Source: Stentor coeruleus (lineage: Eukaryota > Ciliophora > Heterotrichea > Heterotrichida > Stentoridae). Taken from it: a stretch of 64,000 bases of DNA. Made by a program: the position numbers and the translations under genes. Positions 39,257-49,108 of this stretch are shown one piece after another. Below the pieces are notes generated by a model. The model had not been told where the DNA came from and searched no databases. It saw only the letters and a list, made by a program, of their open reading frames with translations. The stretch lies in NCBI GenBank assembly GCA_001970955.1, contig MPUH01000154.1, positions 1 to 64,000 on the forward strand, given 5' to 3'. The first letter of the stretch is position 1, and every line of letters starts with the position of its first letter.

Positions 39257-39730
39257 ATATCCCTATAATCTTCGAAAAATATATTATTCTATCATACTTC
39301 ATTTCAAAGCAAACCTTTTTGAATTTTCATTTATTAAAAGACAAATTTTCCTTTTTTCCCTTATATTTTTTCCTTTTAAATAATTTTTTTACTCTAATAA
39401 GAAAGAGTCGTATTCTTATAATGATATTGTATTGATAAATGTGATATTAAGAAAGACTTTAAATTTGTCAATAAGAGTTTTGAAACATTTAAAGAACGAA
39501 GACCCAGATGCAAAAAAAAGCTTTTATGTTGATAGAGTTTCAAGTATTCCTACCAACTATTGATGAAAAAGCAACTTGACTGATTTTGAGGGTAAGATGA
39601 TTGTAGAAAGTGAGCTAAATCCTTTCTCACTAAGATAAAAAATCTAAAAAAAAACACAAAAACTCAACCTTCTTCAAAAATATTCAAACATCTTATTTAA
39701 CATCATTTTAAATATTTTAATATACTCCTC
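39257..39730. other. Intergenic, short orphan frame
   Basis: Convergent spacer. A 55-codon open stretch without a start (39396-39563, including VLKHLKNEDPDAKKSFYVDR) has protein-like texture and could be a gene fragment; I do not recognise it. The remainder is AT-rich. Confidence 0.3.
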
Positions 39731-40252
39731 TTACCATGGGCTTACATTCATACTAGGATTTTGAATATTTAGTCCAAGCCAAACACTGCCATTTCTACTG
39801 TAATTATCTTTAGAATTTCTTATAATTTTATTAGAACCAATATCGCCTTGTGTTTCATTTATATTCAAAGATTTACCTTTAATTTGAAACTGTATTTTTG
39901 GTGCTTCTGGTGCTTTCCAAAGACTAGAGTCTAAAGAGTTTCCTAGATAATAATTCATATTAAGTCTTTTTACATAACCATTAGGTTTAATATTTTGACT
40001 AGGCTTCAATTTTTGTTTTGTTAGGAAATTATTATTGTTTTTACAGAAAGACAAGCATGTTGGATTTGATTTTAGGCTTTTTTCAGTGTTTTTACGTAAT
40101 TTCGTCATTTGGACACCTTGTTTGTATCGTGAAGGCCAGTGAGTTAGTTTTCTTGTATGGCAAATCATAGGACTTAGTTCCAGGTCAAATGGGCCAAGGC
40201 TAGAAATTAGTCTGGATTCACTGTTGCTGCTTATAATCATTGAAGACTTCAT
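39731..40252 (-). CDS. Hypothetical protein (173 aa)
   Basis: A 173-aa basic protein rich in Asn, Ser and Lys, with no transmembrane segment, coiled coil or motif I recognise. It begins MKSSMIISSNSESR and ends NPSMNVSPW. The start is preceded by a TATATAAT stretch and its 5' flank (40260-40450) is G-rich and C-poor on the plus strand, the composition seen upstream of other minus-strand genes here; both support a real gene. Nothing can be said of function. Confidence 0.6.
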   Translation of the reverse strand: MKSSMIISSNSESRLISSLGPFDLELSPMICHTRKLTHWPSRYKQGVQMTKLRKNTEKSLKSNPTCLSFCKNNNNFLTKQKLKPSQNIKPNGYVKRLNMNYYLGNSLDSSLWKAPEAPKIQFQIKGKSLNINETQGDIGSNKIIRNSKDNYSRNGSVWLGLNIQNPSMNVSPW

Positions 40253-40778
40253 TTTATTATATAAAATTATATTTTATATTAAGATTAAACATTTAGGATA
40301 TGATGAGGTGTATATGAAAATAAGAAGAGGAATAAGATTTGTGGATTGGTAAAAGGAAGAAATCGATTTGGCAAAATTTTGCAGATTTTTGATTTGTGTG
40401 GATTTATTTTTAGGATTTTTAAAGTAAAATGTTGTTTTGGAAGTGTGCTTGTGAGATTTTTAATATAATTTTTATTGTGTTTGTGAAGTTTTAAATTTTA
40501 TTAGTACTATATGGAGAATGACAAAAAATATTTATTCACCTTTTGAAATTATTATTAAATGCTGTAATAAAAGCATACTGCACTTAATTTATCTCACTTT
40601 TATATCAATTCACTTTGAGATAATAAAAAAATTATATCGATCAACAAAAATTTTATCACAAAAATATTGTCAACGATATAAAACTTTTCTATTCTAATAA
40701 GATTATCATAATATTCTAAAAAACAAGCTTAAAACCTAAAGGTATAAAAAAATTTTTACAGCATCATTCTAACAATAA
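40253..40778. other. Divergent intergenic region
   Basis: Spacer between two hypothetical genes on opposite strands. It is G-rich and C-poor on the plus strand to about 40450, then AT-rich with more C. No gene seen. Confidence 0.5.
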
Positions 40779-41363
40779 ATGGAATTAATAAATCAAAATT
40801 TTAGCCATCGAGGGAAAAAAAGGTCCTTTATTGTTTCTATGAACAAATATAATCCCTATAGAATCACATCAATTACTGAATCGCTATATGATAAAATTAT
40901 TTTGTCTAGAAAAACTCTTAAAGAACCTAAAATAGAGTCCCCAAGGAATCCTAAAGCTATATACTTACCTCCAGTACGTTGTGAAGATAATACAGTCGAT
41001 ACAGTCAATAAAACTAATCAAATACAAGTCGAGTATCCTAAAGAACCATTTTCAGTAGTCGATACAAAGGCAGATGGAAAAATTGATAATTTACAAGTAC
41101 TTTCCAAGTCTTTAGATTTTGATGAAATGGTCGCTCAGTGTAGGCAGGATAATAATTCATGTATAAAGAAAAAAAACCGAATTAAATTTGACGGTAAAAT
41201 AAGTGATTCAAGGAAGTTTAAAAGAAACTTTGAATGCAATGAAAGCTATATGAGGACAATGAGTAGCTTTCAAAACCGAGAGGGACTGTTAAAGTTGCCT
41301 TTGAAACATAGAGAAAATAGATCGCCATGGGCTTTTCAAACGAAATTCTTTCATATTAATTAA
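40779..41363 (+). CDS. Hypothetical protein (194 aa)
   Basis: A 194-aa basic protein without a recognised domain. Lys/Arg-rich patches (HRGKKRSF, KKKNRIKF) and the C-terminal RENRSPWAFQTKFFHIN are notable, but no membrane segment or catalytic motif is seen. Both this protein and the opposite-strand neighbour carry an SPW tripeptide near the C-terminus, which may be chance. No intron is needed. Confidence 0.58.
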   Translation: MELINQNFSHRGKKRSFIVSMNKYNPYRITSITESLYDKIILSRKTLKEPKIESPRNPKAIYLPPVRCEDNTVDTVNKTNQIQVEYPKEPFSVVDTKADGKIDNLQVLSKSLDFDEMVAQCRQDNNSCIKKKNRIKFDGKISDSRKFKRNFECNESYMRTMSSFQNREGLLKLPLKHRENRSPWAFQTKFFHIN

Positions 41364-42242
41364 ACTTGTCATTCAAAATGCTAGTAATTTTATCTGAATA
41401 GAATATATATACTGTGAAATAAAACCCTAACTAATGCTATTTTACAAACTACGATATTATTTAAAACAGAAAAAACTAAAGCTGTTAAGATATTTCTCAA
41501 GGCTTTAAAGGAAATAACTTTATTAAAAATAAAGCTTCATAGCTTGAAAAATTAACATTACAATAAAATTCTACTTTCGGAGAAGTTGTGCTAGGAACTT
41601 CACACCCACTGACTGATACAATGAAAAAAAAAATTACAAAACAAGAACAGCTTTTAAATCTAAGACTCTTTATAATTATTATAAAAAACTTTTTTGCGCT
41701 GTTTATAAAAAGGAAAATACTCTTGTGTTAGATTGAAGATAAAAAACTTACTAGACAAAGCGGAAGAAAACAATTTAGAGACTGATGAAAAGATGAGTAT
41801 AAGTTTATGTAATTTATATATCAATAGATTACAATATACACAATGCTAATAGTCTATGCATTTATATAAATATATTGCAATATATACAATATTAAAAGAT
41901 TTCACGTGAAAAAGGGTTAAAAAATATTAAAGCATCTGATGCTTGGTTTATAATTTTCAAGNAAAAATATTAAAGCATCTGATGCTTGGTTTATAATTTT
42001 CAAGATAAGACATTCTCTTTTTGAAGAAAATCTAATTATATTGATGCTAAATTAATTGATACTATGGCAGAAATAAGTTAGATTATATACCAAGATTTTA
42101 TATTTCTCATAAATCTAAGGGTGTACATATTGCAAAATTAAAAGCATCTTTGTATTATGTCTAGTGATTAAATAATAAAGAAATTAAAAAAAATACTCTA
42201 AACTATAATAAACTAAGCCTACTTTTTTTTTTAAAATATGAA
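41364..42242. other. Intergenic with possible transposase remnant
   Basis: AT-rich spacer downstream of the 42-kb DUF229 gene. It carries a scaffold-join duplication (N 41962) and, in the same place, a frame reading KASDAWFIIFKIRHSLFEE, which resembles the DNA-binding helix-turn-helix of Tc5/pogo-type transposases. No intact gene. Confidence 0.35.
41920..42004. repeat. Scaffold-join duplication at N 41962
   Basis: Two 42-bp identical copies (41920-41961 and 41963-42004) flank one N in non-coding sequence. Confidence 0.9.
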
Positions 42243-44600
42243 TTACTTATACTGAGCGCAGTGGCATATTGCTGAATCACTTACAATATCGTTAGCACAC
42301 ATATCATATCTTCCTACAAATAAAGTAGAATTTACTAACTCTAAAGAATTCAATTCTCCAACAATATTTACATTTGTGAATAGATTCTCATTAAATTTTA
42401 TAAATAAATTCAAAAATCTGTAGTCTGTACATTGAAGATTATTTTTTTCGCATACTTGTAAACAACTTAAATTTTCTAATGAATATAAGTAGTTATAATT
42501 GTAATAAGTAGAGTCTTGACAGCAAGTTTTATTAAAGACAATAAAATCAGGATTAACTATATCAAGTCTTGTGAGAGACCAAATTCTTTTCAATGAAAAA
42601 ACTGCATTTTTCCCTTTTTTTCTACCTTTAATTTTAACGCTTTCAAAAAATTCAAATTCAAGGAATGTTTTCATTAGATTTGAAAAACTACTTTTATTCG
42701 ATATTGATGATTGAATTAAAAATTTACCTTTACTATTTTTCACTGTAAATACTTCGATAATACTAATTGGCTTTACATCATTATCTGAAGTAAATTCTCT
42801 TTTGCCTATATACAAAACATTATCTAATTTGATTATATTGCATTTAGAATCTAATTTCTTTTTGTAAAACGTTTCCATGTTTTCTAAGGTTTTATTAAGA
42901 AAGTAGCTGTAATGGTTATCTTTGCTAATATCATAATTTGTAACTTCTTTAAATGGACTTGATATGCAGTTATTTGGATCAATTCCTATATCACTGCATT
43001 TTCTATCTTTTCTTGCTCTTTCTATTAAAACAGACAAAGATTTATTTTCAGTTTTTATTTCTTTATATTCTTGAGACTGTATTCCTATATTTGTATAAGG
43101 CATATTCGCTAAATGCTTTAATGTTTTATACCAATCATATCTACTAAGCAACCTTCTGCTATTAACATCAAGGTTTTTATGAAATTCATGACCATCAATA
43201 AACTCTTTATTCGAAATCACAAAATGAAAAGGTAAAGATCTTTCGCCTTTTCCATACAAAGAAGAAAATTCAAATTTATATCTTCCATGATCTCCAGCGA
43301 ATACAATAAAAAGATCTTCATTTATTTTTGAATATGATTCTAAAGTTTCTTTTAAAAACTTTTTAAAATCTTTATCACCTAAACTTAGTCTAGTTCCAGA
43401 AAAATCATGAGCTATAGTAAGATGAGTATAAGAGAATTTGTTATAGCCTTCATAGTTTTTTAAGAACTGTGAAAGATAATTTAAAGAATGCTTATGTGAA
43501 TATTCAGGCCCGATGCATTTGTATTCTTTGATAATATCGTTATAGCCAAAATACTGATTGGATAAAGTCCAGAAATTACTCACTTGATGATCTACAAGCA
43601 ATTCACGACCACTGATTTTTGATAAATAGTCAGTGATAACATCATTTAAGTGCATTGTTACAAACCCTTTTTTCTTGTAATAATACCAAATAGACCCTGC
43701 TTTTTGTCTTTCAAGGTAAAAATTTTTATCTTCATCTGAGTCAATAGATCTATCTCCTTCTTGTTCAATAATTGTATCTATAGAAATTCCATATATCAAT
43801 GGTGCCATATTGGGCCTTGTTAAATCTTTGACAGCATTGTTCCCTAAAAAATCATACAAAACAAACTTCTTCGAAAGTTCTGATGAGTTGCTTACTAAAG
43901 TGTTATTAAAAAAATTAACTGTTTCTTTCATGTTCCTATAAAAGCTTCTTCGCGATACACTATCCAGAATAAACATCATCACAGTCAAAGGTCTATAATT
44001 ACTTCCAACACTATATTTTTTTTTAAGTTTTTCTTCAATTTTCCTCGCATTATCAGCTACTGTTTGATTAAAAACATTTCTCAAAAAAATATCTTTATGT
44101 TTTTCATCACATTCTACATAACCGAATTCCGAATTAGAACTGAAAATATAATTTTCGCTATGTTCAGAGAGTTTATATTTGACTAATGTGCTTCCATAGT
44201 TTTCAGGAATAGAAAAATTATACTCAAAAATATGTATATTTTTTCCCTTTGATAATTTGCAATTCGAAGAAAAATTTTGGAAATTTATAACATTGAATCT
44301 AGGACAAGTAATAGGATTTGTTATCTTAAGCAGATTATCGCTTTCTATTTCGTTCATCCCATATGAAATAGGTTGATAAGTTATGTTTATAAGTCGAGTG
44401 CTCATGAAAATCGGACGCGAGAAAGCTTTTTCTGAAAAGCATGAGTCATTTAAGTTAATATCGAAGTAATCATTCTCTCCTTCGATATCTATAATGGATT
44501 CGGGGCTTCCATAGATAGAAAAGAGAAGAGTGTCACTTAGAAAAAGTATGCCAATAAATAGTAGTACAAGAGCAAGAATCTTAGAATCGATTCTCATCAC
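42243..44600 (-). CDS. DUF229 alkaline-phosphatase-like membrane protein, paralogue 2
   Basis: The 785-aa protein has an N-terminal signal anchor (about 8-28) and a large extracytoplasmic DUF229 domain. Metal- and catalysis-related segments are FILDSVSRRSFYRN (about 208-221), LTRPNMAPLIYGIS with the presumed nucleophile Thr, THLTIAHDFSGTRL and AGDHGRYKFEFS (near 432). The C-terminal third is Cys-rich (CCQDSTYYNYNYLYS, SCLQVCEKNN, AICHCAQ) and ends like its neighbour. The gene at 45943-48297 is clearly a close paralogue in the same orientation, and the gene at 15439 a more distant one. Likely a cell-surface or secretory-pathway phosphohydrolase or sulfatase-like enzyme; substrate unknown. No intron is needed. 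Confidence 0.88.
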   Translation of the reverse strand: MMRIDSKILALVLLFIGILFLSDTLLFSIYGSPESIIDIEGENDYFDINLNDSCFSEKAFSRPIFMSTRLINITYQPISYGMNEIESDNLLKITNPITCPRFNVINFQNFSSNCKLSKGKNIHIFEYNFSIPENYGSTLVKYKLSEHSENYIFSSNSEFGYVECDEKHKDIFLRNVFNQTVADNARKIEEKLKKKYSVGSNYRPLTVMMFILDSVSRRSFYRNMKETVNFFNNTLVSNSSELSKKFVLYDFLGNNAVKDLTRPNMAPLIYGISIDTIIEQEGDRSIDSDEDKNFYLERQKAGSIWYYYKKKGFVTMHLNDVITDYLSKISGRELLVDHQVSNFWTLSNQYFGYNDIIKEYKCIGPEYSHKHSLNYLSQFLKNYEGYNKFSYTHLTIAHDFSGTRLSLGDKDFKKFLKETLESYSKINEDLFIVFAGDHGRYKFEFSSLYGKGERSLPFHFVISNKEFIDGHEFHKNLDVNSRRLLSRYDWYKTLKHLANMPYTNIGIQSQEYKEIKTENKSLSVLIERARKDRKCSDIGIDPNNCISSPFKEVTNYDISKDNHYSYFLNKTLENMETFYKKKLDSKCNIIKLDNVLYIGKREFTSDNDVKPISIIEVFTVKNSKGKFLIQSSISNKSSFSNLMKTFLEFEFFESVKIKGRKKGKNAVFSLKRIWSLTRLDIVNPDFIVFNKTCCQDSTYYNYNYLYSLENLSCLQVCEKNNLQCTDYRFLNLFIKFNENLFTNVNIVGELNSLELVNSTLFVGRYDMCANDIVSDSAICHCAQYK

Positions 44601-44612
44601 AAAAAAATATAA

Positions 44613-44687
44613 TAATAAACTATGTATTTAAATCGGCTTAATAGTTGTTATAATAAACTATGCATTTAAATCGGCTTAATAGTTGTT
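44613..44687. repeat. 38-bp tandem repeat, two copies
   Basis: Two copies of a 38-bp unit (from 44613 and from 44651), including AAATCGGCTTAATAGTTGTT, lie head-to-tail just upstream of the DUF229 start codon. They differ by TATGTATTT against TATGCATTT. No N is present, so the repeat is probably real. Confidence 0.9.
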
Positions 44688-44885
44688 CTAGTTAAATTAG
44701 CTTAAGTTTAGTGTTCGGATTACTATTGGAGCCTTTAAAATTTTGTTTAAGCTTTAGATGCATTAAAAAATTTTATAAGTTATTGATTTGAGTTAACTTT
44801 CTAAAAATTTAATCAAAAGATCTATTTACTATTGTATTGATTAATTATTATATATTTGATAACTTTTACCGAGCATTTTTTGCGC

Positions 44886-44980
44886 TAGGGGATTCCCTAT
44901 GATTTATATTTTACAATTTTAAAAATTATATTTTTTGTGATGATCCCTCTCTTATTCTTTGATAAATCGGGGCGATTATC
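44886..44980. other. Two hairpins in a GC-richer patch
   Basis: 44886-44899 forms TAGGG-GATT-CCCTA. 44961-44980 forms a stem GATAA/TCG against CGA/TTATC with one bulged A and a GGG loop. They stand out in very AT-rich sequence. They could belong to a small structured RNA or be chance; I cannot assign a family. Confidence 0.35.
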
Positions 44981-45942
44981 TAAGACAGGATTGATTCCTA
45001 AGTAAAATGACTAGCTTTCATGTTTCAAAAAAAAAAAAAAAATCCTCTTCAAAAAATTTTTTATCGAATTTCTAAAGATATTGACTCAAGACTAAAACTT
45101 GATTTAAACTAAAATCATCTATTGTTTTGTAATTTTCATAAAATAATTCTGCTTATTAGAATATCTTTATAAAACATGCACTTAATTTTTATACCCCTTC
45201 ATAACAAAGTAATTTTGGTAATTTTATAGCAAAAATTGTAGTGATTTTATGCATATTTATAGTACAAACTTTGCTTTTACATAATTTAAGGTATAAATTC
45301 TTAATAAAGGAAAATAAATACAAGGTAAATAAAATCAGTATTCCAAACTCCTTTGTAACTAAAGAAATATGAATAGAAGAAAATTATTTTAATAATTAAA
45401 ACCTATAAAATTTATCTAAATACTATTGTTAAAAAGAAATATTACTTGAATTCTTTAAAGCATTCGATTTCTTAACATTATAGATTTACTACTCATTAAA
45501 AAAAATTTATAATAAATAACATCACAAAATGAATATGCTAAGTCGATAACTAAGATAATCTTGTAGATTATTATTTAAAATAATTAAAAACTAGAATAGA
45601 AGAACTTATTAAATATCATAATAACCTATACTTTAAGTATGCTTAATGATAATTTGATTTTAGTATAATATGTTTAGTTTTTACTATTAAAAAAAATGTT
45701 ATATTAACAACTTAGATGCTTTCTTATATAATCTAACTATCTTAAATAATACATAATTGTTATGAATATTTTATAATCAAAAAAAAACTACAACCAACCT
45801 ACAACATTTTACTCCTGTCTTCTCCAGAATAAAAAATAATCCTTTATCCCATCAAAAGTTAAACTGTTATAAAAAACATATCACAAATACTCATCACAAT
45901 ACTCAAACCTAACTTTATATCCAATAATAAAATCTCTAATCT

Positions 45943-48297
45943 TTATCTAACCATAACGCAATAGCATATTTTTTTTATAGTATCACCAATACCACTGCAC
46001 ATATCTACTCTTCCTACAAAAAGCCTTCCATCATCAACTTCCAAAGAACTTCCACCAGCAACTCTATCAATTTTCTCAAACTCTCCTTGCCACATTTCCA
46101 AAAACACATGCAAATATTTTGGATCCGTGCATTCCATTTCATATCTTCCACATACATTTTCGCATTTTTCATAACCATCAGCCCATAAATAATTATAATT
46201 ATAAAATACTTTCTCATCACATTTACCCTTATCATTTTCTATATCAAAATTTTTTTTCACATTATCCCCATCTACAATATTAAGTTTAGTAACAGACCAT
46301 ATTTTATTTATAGTCGATAAATATGTATTATTCCCAATCCTTTCAAGTTTTTCTTTAGATTTAGTAAATCTTTTAAATAACTCCGGGTCATTTTTCAAAA
46401 ACTTAGCTTCAGAATGTGTTGCATCAATAAAGAAAATTGATTTAGAATCTTTTATTGATATTACAATAATATAATGTAAAGGTGGGATTTCATTTTTTGT
46501 TACATATTTTTTTAACTGTAAAGATTTTATATCATTAAAGAATAAAGGGTTACAATATTGTGATATTTCTTTTATAAGAATTGAGTTTATTTTCGATATT
46601 GATATTTGAATAAAAGATAATATTGTTGAGTTATTTGATGATGGGTTTAAGATTGAGAATTTGTCTGACATACAAAAGTTTTCGTCAATTGAAGCATCTG
46701 AACATGTTCTTTGTTTTGGGATTTCTTCTATGAGTAAAGAAACTGATGGGAATTCTGTATTGATTTCTTGATAATTTAATGATGTGGTTGTAATTGTTGT
46801 ATATGGAAGTATAGCAAGGTTTTTTAAGGTTTTGTATATGTCATATCTTGATAAAAGCCTTTTGGTGTTTGTGGAAAGGGTTTGGTGGAAATTGTGAGAT
46901 GAGATCAAGGTTTTTGTTGAAAGGATTATCGTGAATGGTAAAGCTTTTTCTGCATAGCCTTCAAGAGTTACGTATTCTTTTCTGTATCTTCCGTGGTCTG
47001 ACATGAAAATAAAAAATAAGTTTTCATCTTTATGGGTATACGAAGATAATAGTTTATGGAAAAAGTTTCGATAATCACGGTCGCTGATACTTAATTGCAT
47101 GCCTGTATTTTCATGAGCTGTATTCACATGAACATATGCAAATTTATTTAATCCCTTATAATCATTTAAATACTCTGTAAGATAGTCCAAACTATAATTA
47201 TGAGCATAACTTGACCCTATACAGGAATGAGCTTCAGCCATATCATCATATCCAAAAAACTGCTTGCCAATTTTCCATATATTGCTTACCTGATGGTCAA
47301 CTAATATTTCTCTTCCTAAATCCTCACTCAAATAATCTGAAACAGCATCATTCATAAACATCGTCATAAATCCTTTTTTCTTAAAATAATACCAAACCGA
47401 TCTTTCAATCTGCCTTTTTAAATAAAAATGTTTATCCACTTCTTTATCAATCGACTTCTTTTTCTCCTTCATTTTCGCTGTCTCTAAAGATATCCCATAC
47501 AACATAGGAATCATATTCGCCCTAGTAAAATCTCTAATAGCATTGCTCCCTAAAAAATCATACAAAACAAATTCCTCTGAAAATGTTGAGTTATCTTTTA
47601 CAACCTCTTCATTAAAAAAATTCACAGTTTTATTCAAATTCCTAAACAAACTTTTCCTTGATGTGCTATCAATAACAAATAAAACAACAGTTAAAGGTTT
47701 AGAATCTGATCCTGTTTTATAATTATTTTTTAGTTTTGAATACATTTTCTCTGTATTTGATTTAGCATATTCATTTGTCACATGCTTTAAAAATACATCT
47801 TTTATTGTATCATTACATTGTATATATCCATATTCTGTTGTAGTTTTGAACATAAAAGGTAATGATACTTGAGATGTTGTATAATTTATAGGACTATTGC
47901 CAAAGAGTTGAGGGTGTTTTGAATTTGGCTCAAAAACTTCAGCTGAGCTTGTGTTGCATAGGATTTTAAGTGAGACTGGGTCGAAAAGTTTATAAGTTTT
48001 GCATGGCATTATTGGATGCATATGGAAAACTTTTCTACTGTCGATTAGATCGAAACCATATGATAATGGTAGATATGCGATATTATAAAGCTGTGAATTA
48101 TAGATAAGTGTTGAGGATTTGATGTTGGGTGTTAGAATGTTTAGGTTTGAGTTTTTGGTTTTATTATAAGTGATAAAGTCTGAAAAGGTTATGTTGTAAG
48201 AAGATCCGAGAGATGTTGTATATGCAATTAGTAGAAATAATAAGAAAAAAGATACTAAAGCCAGTGAAAAACATAATAATGTTTTTGATATCTTCAT
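45943..48297 (-). CDS. DUF229 alkaline-phosphatase-like membrane protein, paralogue 3
   Basis: The 784-aa protein is laid out like the 785-aa neighbour: an N-terminal signal anchor (about 8-28), FVIDSTSRKSLFRNLN (about 207-222), FTRANMIPMLYGIS, VNTAHENTGMQLS and MSDHGRYRKEYV (near 431), then a Cys-rich C-terminal third ending DMCSGIGDTIKKICYCV. The HENTG form is shared with the gene at 15439. Conservation of motifs and length points to a working enzyme. The tandem pair suggests local gene duplication and probable differences in substrate or expression. No intron is needed. Confidence 0.88.
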   Translation of the reverse strand: MKISKTLLCFSLALVSFFLLFLLIAYTTSLGSSYNITFSDFITYNKTKNSNLNILTPNIKSSTLIYNSQLYNIAYLPLSYGFDLIDSRKVFHMHPIMPCKTYKLFDPVSLKILCNTSSAEVFEPNSKHPQLFGNSPINYTTSQVSLPFMFKTTTEYGYIQCNDTIKDVFLKHVTNEYAKSNTEKMYSKLKNNYKTGSDSKPLTVVLFVIDSTSRKSLFRNLNKTVNFFNEEVVKDNSTFSEEFVLYDFLGSNAIRDFTRANMIPMLYGISLETAKMKEKKKSIDKEVDKHFYLKRQIERSVWYYFKKKGFMTMFMNDAVSDYLSEDLGREILVDHQVSNIWKIGKQFFGYDDMAEAHSCIGSSYAHNYSLDYLTEYLNDYKGLNKFAYVHVNTAHENTGMQLSISDRDYRNFFHKLLSSYTHKDENLFFIFMSDHGRYRKEYVTLEGYAEKALPFTIILSTKTLISSHNFHQTLSTNTKRLLSRYDIYKTLKNLAILPYTTITTTSLNYQEINTEFPSVSLLIEEIPKQRTCSDASIDENFCMSDKFSILNPSSNNSTILSFIQISISKINSILIKEISQYCNPLFFNDIKSLQLKKYVTKNEIPPLHYIIVISIKDSKSIFFIDATHSEAKFLKNDPELFKRFTKSKEKLERIGNNTYLSTINKIWSVTKLNIVDGDNVKKNFDIENDKGKCDEKVFYNYNYLWADGYEKCENVCGRYEMECTDPKYLHVFLEMWQGEFEKIDRVAGGSSLEVDDGRLFVGRVDMCSGIGDTIKKICYCVMVR

Positions 48298-49108
48298 TTA
48301 TTAGGAGTTTTTGATTTTGATATTGACTTGATTATGTTTTTGTGGGATATATATGATATTTTAATTAATATTTAGGTTATTGTAATAAAGAAAGTGGCAT
48401 AAAGCAAGATTAAATATATTAAAAAATTATATTCCTTATCTGAGATTATAACTTTAAACAAGAAAACTTATTCGTATGAAAATTACATCAAATAGATTAT
48501 ATTAACTTAAAAATATAACAAAGACAACATTTTGAATCGCAAGCATATTTATATCATAAAAAATACAAATTTTTTGAATAATTTATATATTCTATAAAGA
48601 ATTATCTCTTCTTACTAAACTACCTTTTCTTAATTATTTATTATCAACACAGATTAATTTCTTTATTTTGTAGTTCTCATTTCGCAACCTCTTCTAACAT
48701 TTTATTTATATTCTTGCCTTTTTCTAAAACCTCTTCATAAAATTCCAAGTATAAAGCCTAAAATCTCTTCACATATCACATCAAATTCCCACAACCCTCC
48801 ATTATCCTCTAAAATCCCCATAAAACTCCCATCAAAATCTTCCTCAAATCTCTCTCAACTTCCACTATATTTTCCTAACAAACATTCCCAAAATCTCCAT
48901 CAAAAATCTCAAAAAAAATCCCAAAAACTTTCTCATCCCAATAACTCATTTAATAACTTAACATAAAAAATTATCAAAGCTCACACTCATCATTTTTTAA
49001 AAACCAGTCAAAATCTTAAACATTTAAATCTTTTCAATACATAAATTTCCCTTATCCTATAACACCTTTCTAAACTTCCTATTTCCATTATGGTAAATCT
49101 TAAAATTT
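48298..49108. other. Divergent intergenic region with long G-free tract
   Basis: Next to the DUF229 gene (minus) the plus strand is G-rich (48298-48400). Toward the channel gene (plus) it becomes C-rich, and 48757-48978, 222 bases, contains no G at all. No gene or RNA seen. Confidence 0.7.

Larger units (their letters stand above)
44601..45942. other. Spacer between DUF229 paralogues
   Basis: Mostly AT-rich non-coding sequence. It contains a 38-bp tandem repeat next to the gene start (44613-44687), a GC-richer patch with two hairpins (44873-45010) and an A16 run (45027-45042). No coding frame is convincing. Confidence 0.5.

Noticed and set aside
42256-42290. GCGCAGTGGCATATTGC, reminiscent of the 5' end of U4 snRNA
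   Set aside because: It encodes the conserved Cys-rich C-terminus of the DUF229 protein, and the rest of U4 is absent.
46014-46235. Open frame inside the DUF229 paralogue 3 gene on the same strand
   Set aside because: It overlaps a strongly supported gene in another frame and has no family features.
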